NCBI GenBank assembly: GCA_022393335.1
Contig: JAJEKB010020415.1
Span: 426,814-490,813, forward strand
Reading direction: 5' to 3'
Length of the DNA stretch: 64,000 bases
Origin: Macrotrachela quadricornifera
Lineage: Eukaryota > Rotifera > Eurotatoria > Philodinida > Philodinidae
A program made the position numbers and the translations under genes. The stretch's first letter is position 1. Every line of letters starts with the position of its first letter. The notes beneath the pieces are model-generated. The model did no database searches. It saw nothing but the letters and a program-made list of their open reading frames with translations, and was not told the origin of the DNA. Positions 47,923-59,206 of the stretch are shown piece after piece.

Positions 47923-50603
47923 ATGATGGAAGAAAATTCTGATGAAAGATTTATATGTATTTGGCTTGATAATCAATTAATTCGATCAGAAGATTATATT
48001 GATGCTCAAGATGAACTTCGAAGTTATATTAAAAATTTTCAATCATTTAATAATTCAAATGAATGTATAGATTTTATTACTGATATAATAGATAAAAAAG
48101 TATTTTTAATTACTTCAAATATATTAGGTAAAATTCTTGTACCATTAATTTATTTATGTGAACAAATTGATTCAATTTATATATTTAATATAAATAAATC
48201 ATCAAATAATGATTGGACTAAAGATTATAAAAAAATAAAAGGTATTTATCATGATTTTAAATTAATATGTAAACAATTTAAATATGATAAAAATGAATAT
48301 GAAAATGATCCAATATCAATATCATTTATTTCATCAACAGATATTAATTCTCATGATATTAAACGACAAGATCCATCATTTATGTATTTTCAATTATTAA
48401 AAGAAATTATTTTAAATGATTGTCTTATGGAATCTGAAGAAGAAACAAAAAATGATATGTTAAATTATTGTCGAAAAATTTATTCCGATAATATAATTAA
48501 TTTAGATATAATAAATCAATTTGAAAAAGATTTTATACCTGAACTTTCAATTTATTGGTATACAAAAGAATGTTTTCTTTATAAAATATTAAATAAAGCA
48601 TTATGGACATTACAAACAGATATACTTTATAAATTACGATATTTTCTTCGTCATCTTTATCAACAAATATTATCTCAAGCTGAAATTCAACGTCAAAATT
48701 TATCATCAATGATTGTTTATCGTGGTCAAAATATGTCATTAAATCAAATAGAAAAATTAAAAGAAAATCTTGGTGGTTTTCTTTCATTTAATAATTTTTT
48801 ATCAACATCACTTAAACGAGATATAGCTTTAAATTTTCTTTGGGGATCTGATATTGGTGTTTTATTTGAAATACATATTGATCCAACTATACAAAATTTT
48901 CCTATTATTAATATTGAAAATATATCTTATTTAGAAAAAACAGATTGTGAACAAGAACTTCTTTTTATAATTGGAAGTGTTTTTCGTATTATTCGGATAG
49001 ATAAACATAAAAATTATTATTCTGTTCAATTAATATTAAGTAATGATATTGATCAACAATTATCTGAATATACAAAACGTACTCGAGAAAGTACTCGTTC
49101 ACCTCATTCATTTTTATCACTTTTAAAATTAATGAATGAATTATCTGAATATAGTAGTGTAGATAAATTTGCTCAAATACTTCATGATGATATTGGATTA
49201 TCTACTAATCCATTACTACTTGGTGCTGTTCATCATATATTCGGTTTAATTTATTATTCTCGAGGACAATATAAAGAATCATTAGAACATTCTCATAAAG
49301 CACTTAATATTAATTCAAGTTATCTACCAGCTAATCATATTATGTTAACACCAACATATAATAATATTGGTTGTGTACATTTAGCACGAAATGAATATAA
49401 TAAAGCATTAGAATTTCAACAATTAGCTTTAGATTGTCAATTAAATTCAGGAGAAACTAATGTATCATTAATTATTCTATATACAAATAATATTGGAAAA
49501 ATCTATGGTCATCAAGAAAAATATAGTGAATCTATCGTACAACATAAACGTGCACTTCAATTACAAATAGAATCTTTAGGTGAAAATGATCCATCAATTA
49601 AAGATACTTATAATCTAATTAGTACAATGTATCAAAATCAGGGTGATTTCAAACAAGCTAGTTAGTTATTTATTAGTTTTAAATTTTATTATTTTGTTTT
49701 TTTTTATTTTAATTAGATTTCTATCGTGAAAAAGCTGTTTCATTACAAAAAAAAACTTCGGAATTAGATCCATCAATATCAGCTGATTTTTCAATAGAAA
49801 ATGGAACTACTTGTCTTTCAAAAAATCAATATCAAGATGCATTAAATCATTTTAAACATGCACTTAATATTCAACAACAATATTTTTTACCAAATCATCC
49901 ATCAATAGCTAAGACTTATAATCATATTGCTTCGACATATGATAAACAAGATCAATTTGAAGATGCATTACAATATTATAATAAAGCATTAGATATTGAA
50001 CAAATTTCATTATCTGATGATCATCTATCTATAGCTACTAGTTTTTTTAATGTTTCTAAGACTTATGTTAGTTTAAAACGTTGGTCAAATGCTTTGGAAT
50101 ATAGTCTAAAAGCAGTTGAACAATTGAAGAAAAAAATTCAAGTGGATATTAATACTCTAGCATCATTTATTCATTATGTTGGATATATTTATCATGAACA
50201 AGAACAATATCAAGAAGCATTAATCTATTATCAAGAAGCAAATGAATTATATAGTATGGATTTATTAGAAGATGATCCATCATTATTTGCTGTTTATCAT
50301 CGAACTGCTAGAACTTATTATCAATTAGAAATGTATAATGAAGCACTTATTTTCTATCAGAAAACATTTAATATTGGATTGAAAATATTACCAGATAATG
50401 AAAAACAAATTGCTACTATTTATCTTGATCTTTCTCACACTTATTTAGCATTAAAACAGTATGATGAATCATTAATTGCAATTGAACAAGCAATTGAACA
50501 ATTAAGAAAAACTTTACCAAATAATCATCCTGAAGTTGTTCAATATCGAGTTCATTTAGATATTGTTAAACAAAAACAACTATCTAGAAACAATTACTAT
50601 TGA
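47923..50603 (+). CDS. ADP-ribosyltransferase-TPR protein (bdelloid-type)
   Basis: Exons 47923-49660 and 49717-50603 (56-nt intron) give 874 aa. The start chosen is ATGATGG at 47923, since homologues begin near ENSDERFICIWLD; the frame is open up to an ATG at 47848. An N-terminal domain of about 120 aa (IWLDNQ...FLITSNILGKILVP) is followed by an arginine-type ART domain at about 240-390 with the R-S-E triad visible: VYRG (Arg267), STS (294-296) and EQE (343-345). From about 410 to the end there are repeated ~42-aa TPRs of kinesin-light-chain type (HHIFGLIYYSRGQYKESLEH, YNNIGCVHLARNEYNKALEF and others). It should transfer ADP-ribose from NAD to protein arginine, with TPRs binding a partner. 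Targets are unknown. The paralogue at 60017-61789 has lost the triad. Confidence 0.85.
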
Positions 50604-50837
50604 AAATATTTATTATTTGCTTTTGTTTTTTTATATTAAGAAATATAATATTTATATGTGACTAAGTCATATGATCTTTTTGGATAACAAAAGTTCAAAT
50701 TTAATATTTTAACATTACATAACTATTGTTATTCATCTAATATAATGATATTTTTCTTCTTGCTTGCGTTAACTAACATAAAAAGAATATTTTTATATGA
50801 TAGAAACTTTTAAATTTATTTAAATACAAGAAACATT

Positions 50838-51653
50838 ATTTGTCAAGAAGATTAAAGTTTTTTAATAGGTGTAACATTAGTTAATGTTGAATAATTATTT
50901 AATTGTGATTGAATTTGTTCTTTTGATAAATAAATTGTTGGAGGAAGAGATACTGGTTGATAACTAATAACTGGATAATAACCAATAATTATTGGTTGAC
51001 AAGGAGGATTTTCTTCAACAACAATTGTTTCATCTTCATTCTTTTTTTTTATTAGATTTTCTTTTCGATTTGAATATGGTGTTGATGAATGATTTACTTC
51101 TCTTGTTGTCTTATTAAAACAAAAAAAAATTATTTAGAAAAAAATAAAGTGAATTTACTTGATGTTTTTGAGATTTTTGTTGAGTTTTTGTTTGATCATT
51201 TGAATGAAAAGTAAAACTGAAATTATCATTTGATGTTATTTGACTAATTGAACATTGATCAAATGTAAAATTTTCATATTGTGATGTTTGTAGATCTTCA
51301 AATTGTTTCGCATTTTTTATTTCATATTTTTTATCTTTTGATTCTTCAAGAATTGTTGAATAAAATGTATCACTTAATGATTGTAAACGTTCACCAAATG
51401 ATGATAAACGAGTTTTATTTTCTTTAATATTTAATGATTGTTGATGATAAGACATTTGATTTTATTAATTCTTTTGTTCTTCTTTACAAGTCAGTTAAGA
51501 AAAAAAGAAAAGAATAAAGATTAAATCAAATAACCAATTCAGATTTATTAATTTATCGAGATGCCGCTATTTATCGATTTGAATTATCTTTGAAATTAAA
51601 CAAATACAATCAAATGTTTTATAAATTACTCTTCATCAGAAATTATTAAAATA
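50838..51653 (-). repeat. Inverted duplication, arm A
   Basis: About 815 bp nearly identical, in reverse, to 59207-60034. It spans the whole 184-aa gene plus about 200 bp of upstream sequence. The inner end lies near CTATTTTAATAATTTCTGATGAAGA on the minus strand. The outer end, TTTGTCAAGAAGATTAAAG, matches the last codons of the TPR gene at the other arm, so a remnant of that gene's tail is present here. Confidence 0.85.
50852..51455 (-). CDS. Unknown 184-aa protein, inverted-duplicate copy A
   Basis: Exons 51455-51159 and 51109-50852 (49-nt intron) give 184 aa. The protein is polar and probably largely disordered: a Gln/Ser-rich N-terminal part (SLNIKENKTRLSSFGERLQS) and a C-terminal half with an acidic stretch and a Pro/Tyr-rich segment (GYYPVISYQP). 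No known domain is recognised. An essentially identical gene lies at 59412-60020 in opposite orientation; the first exons encode the same 99 residues and the second exons differ at a few positions. It converges on the ART-TPR gene, whose stop is 249 bp away. The conserved intron in both copies supports a real gene. Confidence 0.7.
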
Positions 51654-53383
51654 GTTAGAAGTATGGTTTTTTTTCGGTTAATTTTTCGATCTTAAAGATG
51701 ATGTTTACGACTGAAAGTACATTGCTGCCTTATTGTGACTAAAAACTGAACTCTAAAGCTATTATATTCAATTATAGTAATGAATAATAGTTATAATATT
51801 AATAACAAAATGACTTATGAAAATATTATTGCTACCGTTGAATTGGATTGATTTAAGGTGACTCATCCTATTGTTACCAAATCCACACTTTCAATTGATA
51901 TTAAATCTATTAATGCATTAGTTTTTAGATTCAATGTTCATAGAATTGAATACTGTTGAGATATGTCAAATAAAAACATGTTCGGCATATATTAGAACGA
52001 TACTGATCTTATCACAAATTCATTTTTATTATATTTATTGAAGAATAATCAGTTAACACGAAAAAGCAGAGCATCATTTCTACTATCGAGCTACATAGAA
52101 TCAAAATACCTCCGCCACTACTTTAGATAGACCCAAAGTCGTATTTTTTTTAAAGTTTTCTTGTCTTCGAAGTCAAAATCTAATAAGAATTATTAACCAT
52201 TTGACAATGACTTTTAACAAGGCCACAACACAAGAGGAAAAAGCAGATTCTCAAGATTCCGGTTGGCAGTAAAATGAGAATGTTTAAAATTTTGGGACCG
52301 CCAGCTTTCGTGTGCTGAAGGTGTCACACATCAAATGAAGATTTGGATTCCTCACTTCAATAATCGTTTGGTTAAACTTTCTTTGCAACAATATACATTA
52401 TCCAACTAATAGACCGGTGCTACTTCCTAATTGACTCAGTAGACAAACAAAACAAAGATGAAATTATCTGAAATAAGTTGTGAATTTTTCCACTATTCAG
52501 CATATATTTTTCTTTTTCGTATTTACAAAATAAACACTTAGAAACCAAAATTGGACTAATAAACATGGAGGTCAAAAAAAGTCAAAAATGCAATTAATCC
52601 TTTTCTTTGACAAAGAAATAATTATTCTCATTCAGACATCTATATTTTTCTTTTGAGAGTATTAGTAATCGAAAATATTGAATCGTTTTTGTATTATTTC
52701 TTTTCTTATCAGCTACATAGGAAAGAAATTTTGGAATGGGAGAAAATATGTTTTATACTCTAACTTTTTACCATGCTTGAATATTTCATCTCCGATTAGT
52801 TCTAAACTCACACAATAAACATAATTTAACCTTTTGAGTTCCATAGTTGCAAAAATGCTACATATGTTTTATATTCATTTTTCACAACATTATTTATAAA
52901 ATCAGTATGCAATTTCTTGGATTACAAAAAACAGAGAAGGCTGTAGAATCCTTTCGAACTATCTGTGAAGAAGATATATAGTCATCCATTGAGAAACATC
53001 TGGAATATTCTGAAATTTTCTTTAAAAAAATATATAAGACAATGTTTCCAGCTATTAAGATACGAGAGATGAGCTTTTGTTTCCATTTTTTTTCTTCTCT
53101 CTTTATTTGTCTTTTCGCTCTACTATGATATAAATTTTTCTGATATTCTCTTTTTTCTTGTTATATTGGAATTTTTCTTGTGACCATAAGTCTCTTTCTC
53201 AAAGTGTTTATTTTTGGTTTTTTCCATATTGATTTTATGTATATATCCACTGTTTGAAATAAAGGGAGAATTAGGCAGCGAACATTCTAACTACAGTCAA
53301 TCTACACCTACAAAAACTATCGTACAACTGCAGCAAAACACCAAATTCTTTGCTAATTAACTCTTAAAATACAGGTCGTATTA
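51654..53383. other. Intergenic, no gene recognised
   Basis: 1.7 kb of AT-rich DNA inside the inverted duplication spacer. No open frame with codon structure, no inverted repeat pair and no RNA gene seen. Confidence 0.45.
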
Positions 53384-53453
53384 GCTGGGGATGGCGTAGT
53401 GGTTCATTGCATCTGACGCTCAAATATCAGAAGGTTCAATTTCTTCTCTCGGC
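53384..53453 (+). tRNA. tRNA-like sequence (pseudogene or SINE head)
   Basis: 70 nt with Pol III promoter-like boxes: TGGCGTAGTGG (box A) and GGTTCAATTTC (box B). GCTGGGG can pair with TCTCGGC as an acceptor stem, TCTGA with TCAGA as an anticodon stem, and GAAGG with TCTTC as a T stem. The anticodon loop is 10 nt instead of 7 and no variable arm remains, so it is probably not a working tRNA. CATCTGAC...ATCAGAAGG resembles tRNA-Trp. Confidence 0.35.
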
Positions 53454-54217
53454 ACTGTGTCGTTGGTTTCACGATTTACGATATTGGAAGAACAGACAAC
53501 TAGGCAGCGACAGACATGTCGATTCATCATCGCTGCCTCTACGGACTGCTATGTTATTGCTTTCTGTTCTTTCTGTGTTTGTTATCGTCATCCTGTTTTT
53601 TGACTCTTTCGTAAACGTTCGAAAAAACACTGTAAAAAATGAAAAAAAAATACGAACGTCACAAAATAAATATGCAAAATCGAAAAAAAGTACAAGTCGT
53701 ATGGGAACAAAAAAATGTAACGAAAGTTCGATTAAGAGAGTACAAGCAGCTCATCTTTTAAAGACGAAACCGATTCTTATGATCGAAACAAAAGTGAATT
53801 TGACAGCGTTTCTCTTTGTGTGAAACGAAACACTTTCGAGATTGGAACTGAAATGGTTAAAAGGTATCCATTTTGTATTGGGCAAAATTGGAACCACTCT
53901 TGTAAAATGGCTCATACGTTATCGAATGAAATTTGAATAAAACGGATCCATTGAGTTGTAGAGAAAACTGAAAAATACGAATGATTGTAGAAATGCTAGA
54001 AAAAATAACATGACAAGAAGATGTGAAAGTCTCATGTAGCTAAAATTTGCACGATATTATTCTTGAATTGAAAGGTATTCGTAGGTGTTTTTTTTTTATA
54101 AATGGTTATTGTTTGCACTCAATAAATTAGGTATGCACTCTATTTGGTTTGTTATGAGAGAGGATACGAGAATTACCACCTGTTGCAGTTTAGTTAAAGC
54201 AAAACGAGCGATACTCA
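53454..54217. other. Intergenic; weak ORF only
   Basis: A 90-codon frame from the ATG at 53551 to 53823 has a hydrophobic N-terminus (LLLSVLSVFVIVILFF) followed by a basic, Lys/Ser-rich stretch. No domain, paralogue or splice support is seen, so it is not called as a gene. It could be a decayed element downstream of the tRNA-like head. Confidence 0.35.
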
Positions 54218-54223
54218 TATATA
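54218..54223 (+). promoter_or_regulatory. TATA box for the secreted protein gene at 54276
   Basis: TATATA lies 53-58 bp upstream of the start codon, a normal place for a TATA element with a short leader. Confidence 0.4.
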
Positions 54224-54275
54224 GATAAGCAGCAGAGCTGCATTTGTTTTCATTTGGTTTATTGTCGGTCTAAAC

Positions 54276-55526
54276 ATGATGCATCTACTAACTAGTTGCC
54301 TCATTATCGTTTTAACGATACAAGAGGCTCATTTGGCTGTTGAGCGAGTAGGCCCATGTCCAGGAATCCCAATAGACTCATGTGAATGCTTTCATCGTTT
54401 CTATGATAGATATTTGGAGATTGTCAACATGAATGATGCTGTAGCGCGTAACTGGGGAATTAATCTCTGGTATCAGGATGTCAGTCATGCCTTTCAAAAG
54501 TTATTACACACAGCTCCGGACAGTACACCCGGCTTTCCTGCCATTGGTACATGGCCAGCGATAGCAGCTTGGTCATCACACGCCGTAGGATTTACCCTTC
54601 GCCAACAAGCATTGCAAGAGTTATGGTCTTATATCATTAGCGATTTACCACCATTGGCACAAAGCGTACTCGATAAAATGCCGGTTGCATTTGTAAATCT
54701 GTTATTTAAAGAGATTTTACAGAAAACATCGGTCGCACTCGGTGCAGGTAATGTAGCTATTTTTCGTGAGATTGGTATCGCGTACTCTCGTTACGGAATG
54801 GAATTCTGTGATGTTCCAACAAAGCCAGACGACGCAAAAATGGTCAATTTTGTTCAGAAATACATATGCGTAGATGGTGAATGCCCTTTGGCTAAAGCAA
54901 TGTGGGCGCTGTTCAAAGCTCATTATGGTGACGGTAAACCATTGTCGTTTAGTGACCGTGATCAAGTTCTACTTCTCCAGAGCATGTATGCCGGGTTAGC
55001 GGAACAGACTACTGTGGATCCGTTTATCAACGGTTCTCTTCCTGGCTATACGATAAGCTGGTGTCGGTTTTGGCCGAGCCTCAATCGAGCACAATGTCCC
55101 GATTTAGTTAATAAAATCGCTACTAAACTTCTGGTACATATAATAGTTGGTTCGCATCGTATAATCGCTGATCAGAATATGCCCTCAGGCGTACATAATG
55201 GATCTGATTTTTCGCCATATCTTACAACGTTGACAATCCCCGAAGTGCATGATGTTATGCTGAAAATGTTGAATTCAACAACACTTCAACTTAATAATAC
55301 AGCTGTAAGTGACTGGAACGTTTTACCCCAGCGGCTCCGATTTGTCGCACCACTCTTTTGGGTCTTTCAAGATTATGAAGAATTCAATTGCTATATGTAC
55401 ACTCCCGAGCAAGAGTCTCTCATCCGAACTAGTCAAACTAGTAAGATGGATAAGAATTCCTGGCGTGAACTATGCGATAAGGATTGTTGTGCAGCCAATG
55501 GTAGATGGAATGGAAGCAATAATTAA
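54276..55526 (+). CDS. Secreted protein of unknown function, 416 aa, intronless, GC-richer
   Basis: Single exon starting with MMHLLTSCLIIVLTIQ, a clear signal peptide (cleavage probably after AHLA). The mature part starts with a Cys cluster (CPGIPIDSCECF) and ends with another (LCDKDCCAANGRW), with N-glycosylation sites such as NGS and NNT. It looks helical in the middle (TLRQQALQELWSYIISDLPP). I do not recognise the family. A TATA-like box lies about 55 bp upstream, and AATAAA occurs at 55565-55570, so it has eukaryotic signals. GC is visibly higher than both flanks and no intron is present, unlike the spliced neighbours, which suggests a recent acquisition or intron loss. It lies in the spacer of the inverted duplication. 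Coding status is confident, function unknown. Confidence 0.75.
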   Translation: MMHLLTSCLIIVLTIQEAHLAVERVGPCPGIPIDSCECFHRFYDRYLEIVNMNDAVARNWGINLWYQDVSHAFQKLLHTAPDSTPGFPAIGTWPAIAAWSSHAVGFTLRQQALQELWSYIISDLPPLAQSVLDKMPVAFVNLLFKEILQKTSVALGAGNVAIFREIGIAYSRYGMEFCDVPTKPDDAKMVNFVQKYICVDGECPLAKAMWALFKAHYGDGKPLSFSDRDQVLLLQSMYAGLAEQTTVDPFINGSLPGYTISWCRFWPSLNRAQCPDLVNKIATKLLVHIIVGSHRIIADQNMPSGVHNGSDFSPYLTTLTIPEVHDVMLKMLNSTTLQLNNTAVSDWNVLPQRLRFVAPLFWVFQDYEEFNCYMYTPEQESLIRTSQTSKMDKNSWRELCDKDCCAANGRWNGSNN

Positions 55527-56768
55527 ACAATGAAGACATGGCGGACAAACAGAGTCTTTGTGCAAATAAATCTCAACTTAGTTGCTATTATAAGCGTTAA
55601 TTCTCTGTTGTGTGCTACTAATATTCAATAAAGGCTTTTAACGTAGTTATTTCGCGAATAAAATATGAAACATGATGAAGCTACTCTATAATCGTAAATA
55701 AAACGCCGACAACATCATACGAGTAATATTTTGAAATGCCTACTATAGGTCATGGATCTAGGTAGTTGAGTTCAACCAGCACTTGTGGGATCCGAACAAC
55801 CGATAAGATTGAACAGGAATTCAAGAGAAGAAACTGTAAAGAAATCCGACAATCGGATTTCAGCACATATTCAATGGTATCTAATATTCGAATTTGATAA
55901 TGAGCATCCAATGAGACGCCTGTAGGAGTATAGAAGGTTTTGCCAATACAATGTTCTATATTGATTTTTTCTTTACCTAGCCGAACACAAGAAACTTTGA
56001 GAGTAGCAGAGTTGACTTATAATTGAGAATATTTAGGATCTCGAAAGACGAAAATTTTTCCGAGGTTGTTGATTGATCACAGAGTAGAAAGCTTTTAATC
56101 TTTGAATATCAGCATACACTCTAAAAAAAACAAAGAGTTTCGTATAAAACCATTTCATGCAATTCATAAAAAATTTTCACGGAAACAGTTTTCTGCTAAA
56201 CCTTTATTATAAATTGAAATAAAAGATTTTGTACATAACGATTCTCACTAAATTTTTTTTAATCATCCAACCATTCGTTAATTTAGTTTGAACCCAAATC
56301 CATTGATGATTTTCATATTTGAATCCAAGGGCGAAATAGCAGATTTCAACAGATTTTGGGCGTCAGAACCTGCTTTTCCCTCCTTGAGTATGATCAAATA
56401 GTATAGAAAAGGAGAGCATCTTTTTCTCTGGAAGACTGTATAGAAATAAACTTTCTTTAAGTTTACTATACGGTATTAAAGTGTTACTCTCACTAGTTTT
56501 GGACTGTTCCAACCTAGATTGGAGATTAAGACCGCTGGATGCTCTACGAAAATACTGAAATGCCGTGGAACCAGCTGTTCCCATTCCATATTGTTCGACA
56601 TGGAAAGTATATTTACTTTCGGAATGTTGATAAGTGTTCGATAGTTTATTAATAGTCATTGCTGCAACAAAAACCTGCAACTTCTTATGTAAGTTTGTAA
56701 TATGCTTTGTACCTATAGTTTCAAAAGGGAATGGAATACAAAGAGAAGGAAATAAATCTCATTATATA
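55527..56768. other. Intergenic, no gene recognised
   Basis: Contains the 3' end of the secreted protein gene (AATAAA at 55565-55570, and another AATAAA near 55629). A 105-codon minus frame at 56363-56680 has no ATG-context, domain or splice support and is not called. Confidence 0.45.
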
Positions 56769-57741
56769 TCGGGTGGTCCAGAATAAATGGCGGTCTCAGT
56801 ATCTTGCCAATATTTCACTTATTTCTCGTTGTTTATAAGACAAACTTTTTTTTAAAAGATGCGTCTTTAAATTCTCTATAATCTGGCCTATTTCAAAAGT
56901 CTCGCTTAAGATTCGTTAAATTATTACTGGTGATGAAACAGATTGTTTTGAAAACTACAACTTTCTAACAACAAGTTTTTAGCGAATAGTCTCATGAAAA
57001 GTCGACCAGAAGAACAAAAATTATTCAAAAAAAGTACTCTTTTATATGAGACATTTTTCGAGCTTTTTTAACTGGTTATTTTGGTTGAAAAATCTTTCGA
57101 ACTTCATTGACAAATGATGATGTTATAATCAATATACTCAATAAGTTTGAAATGTAGTTTTTTTTTATTGGGGACTATAAAAGTCGATTATCCTATCTGA
57201 AAATGGGTATATAATGGAGTAATGTGGCACAGTAGGTTTTGTAGAGAAAAGTTTACTCTAGAATATCGTATAGTTGGTTTATCAGAAATGTTCGGATCCT
57301 TTGGGCAAACGTTGATAGAACATTTTATAATTGTATTCACTAAAAAAATTTAATATCTTTTATTCTGACGATGAATGTCGTATACAATGTTCTGTTGAAG
57401 TATATCCATAGTATTCGAGTGTATCTGATAAACCAACTATGCCATTTTGTAGAGCAAAGTTTTCTCTACAATACCCACTGTGTCACATTACTGCATTGTA
57501 TACCTATTTTGAGATGTGATAATATTACTAAAAACTTGTTGTTAGAAAGTTGTAGTTTTCAAAACAATCTGTTTCATCACCAGTAATAATTTAACGAATC
57601 TTAAGCGAGACTTTTGAAATAGGCCAGATTATAGAGAATTTAAAGACGCATCTTTTAAAAAAAAGTTTGTCTTATAAACAACGAGAAATAAGTGAAATAT
57701 TGGCAAGATACTGAGACCGCCATTTATTCTGGACCACCCGA
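56769..57741. mobile_element. TA-flanked fold-back element, 973 bp (Tc1/mariner-like, non-autonomous)
   Basis: Ends TCGGGTGGTCCAGAATAAAT and complement, flanked by TA (56767-56768; 57742-57743). The outer arms are about 212 bp each and near-perfect. Nested inside is a second inverted pair, about 57195-57290 with 57425-57520. End motif and length match the 972-bp element at 21681, but the interiors differ, so they are sister families. Nothing is encoded. Confidence 0.85.
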
Positions 57742-57839
57742 TACATTTTATTACTAACAACTCACAACTAAATGTAACGATTATTTGCAAGAATAAACAA
57801 AAATAGTACACAGTTCAAGATATACATCATGTAAATAGT

Positions 57840-58189
57840 TCAACATTTACGAATTCTGCCCGAACAATAGAGAGCAGTTACATAGCTAATGTCTCCTGAT
57901 CTCAAATTGAGTTTATACCATTTGTTTGTTTTCTTTCCATTTTCATTAACAGTTTCGCCTTTAACATAACAAGGAGATGAATATGTGTTTCCTTTGTAGA
58001 CTGTGCTGACCTTTCCACAGCCGGTGTTAGCACATCGGGGAACATTGGCTTTTCTGGAACATTTGATGTATCCAGCCTTAAAAACAATATTTTCTAATCA
58101 TAAAAATTTTTATAAGAGATAGTTACCTCCGATTGGTAAACTATGGCAAATAGCAAGATCAATATGAAAACAACAAATACAGAGCGCAT
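57840..58189 (-). CDS. Small secreted cysteine-rich peptide, SH3b-like, 99 aa
   Basis: Two exons, 58189-58127 and 58076-57840, with a 50-nt GTAACT...TTTTTAAG intron and phase 0. Exon 1 is almost exactly the signal peptide (MRSVFVVFILILLFAIVYQS). The mature part has six cysteines (KCSRK, RCANTGC, SPCYV, LYCSG, RKC). Its order of GNTY, KGETV, WYKLN and SYVTALYCSG recalls an extracellular bacterial-type SH3 domain. TATTTAAG lies about 55 bp upstream of the start as a TATA-like box. Such peptides may bind cell-wall or surface material; that is an inference. The frame in another phase (57902-58087) is a shadow of exon 2. Confidence 0.72.
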
Positions 58190-59206
58190 TTTTTTGCTTT
58201 GTGTAGATATGAAGAGATATGTCCGTTTGAATGAAGTTTTCACCTCTTAAATAGGCAAGTTTACTGATTACACAAAAGCAATATCAAATACTAGCAAATA
58301 ACGCTTAGGTAAACTAAGGCTTACGTTTAAAAGCAATCAAATACGGAGAAAGCTTTTGTAAGTCAAACATATACTTTTTGATCTTTATTCATTCTCATGT
58401 TTGAACTCAGAAACGTGACATTCCAACTTGAATATAAGAATGAAGTTGTGAATTAAAGCACATTGATAATAAGGATGAGATCGAAGGAATACTTAAGCAC
58501 AACGAAAATCATCAAATTCATTGACAAAATTAAATTTTTTTTCAAAGAATTTTACTTCAGAGCAAGAAAAAAGATGAGAAAAACGAGTATAAGTTAATAA
58601 ATGATAAAGTAGAAAAATAAGCAAATAGGCGACAAAATGAATTAGTTAATAGGATCATTATATTACATATTTAGAAAGAGCTTAACTGAAAGAGAAGCGC
58701 AATACATAAAGAAAGTAGAACAAAGAAGGAGATCATTTAAGGTCATTTTCTACCCCGTGAATATTCCGATTTTATTATTAAAATCATGTTATCTCTACTG
58801 ATTTTGACAGTTTACATCAAGTTTAGCCTTCTTTATCAACTATGCCATTTTTCATACCCAATACAGCTTCCCTTTCGGACACCACTAGTATAACACATCA
58901 TTAACTTTATGTGGATCTTAACTTAATTTTCTTTCAATTAGTAATGGATATGAATTTGACTATCACATTTTTGCAACATCAACTATAGTCCAATCAATCA
59001 TTATTTAATCTACGTTTTACTTCGCTTTTTCTCTTTTCAAACAACAGTTTGTGTCCAATTCGTTTTTGACCTATACAAATAGTTCGAAAGATATGACTAA
59101 ACTTTTTACTTGTTAAATTTATTTTTTTTTCTTTTAATAACATCAAAGTTATGATTGACTTATTCATCAACTAAAGCATTAGATAAGGTGCTAAAAAAAT
59201 TCCATC
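58190..59206. other. Intergenic, no gene recognised
   Basis: AT-rich spacer between the small secreted peptide and arm B. It contains the TATA-like box of the peptide gene near 58244 and nothing else recognised. Confidence 0.45.

Noticed and set aside
53407..53823. 138-aa frame overlapping the tRNA-like sequence
   Set aside because: It begins with TTG inside the tRNA-like element. The ATG-started part has no domain, splice or paralogue support.
56363..56680. 105-aa minus frame
   Set aside because: No domain, no splice continuation and no paralogue in the window.
57902..58087. 61-aa minus frame
   Set aside because: It is an out-of-phase shadow of exon 2 of the secreted SH3b-like peptide, whose true frame is restored by the 50-nt intron.
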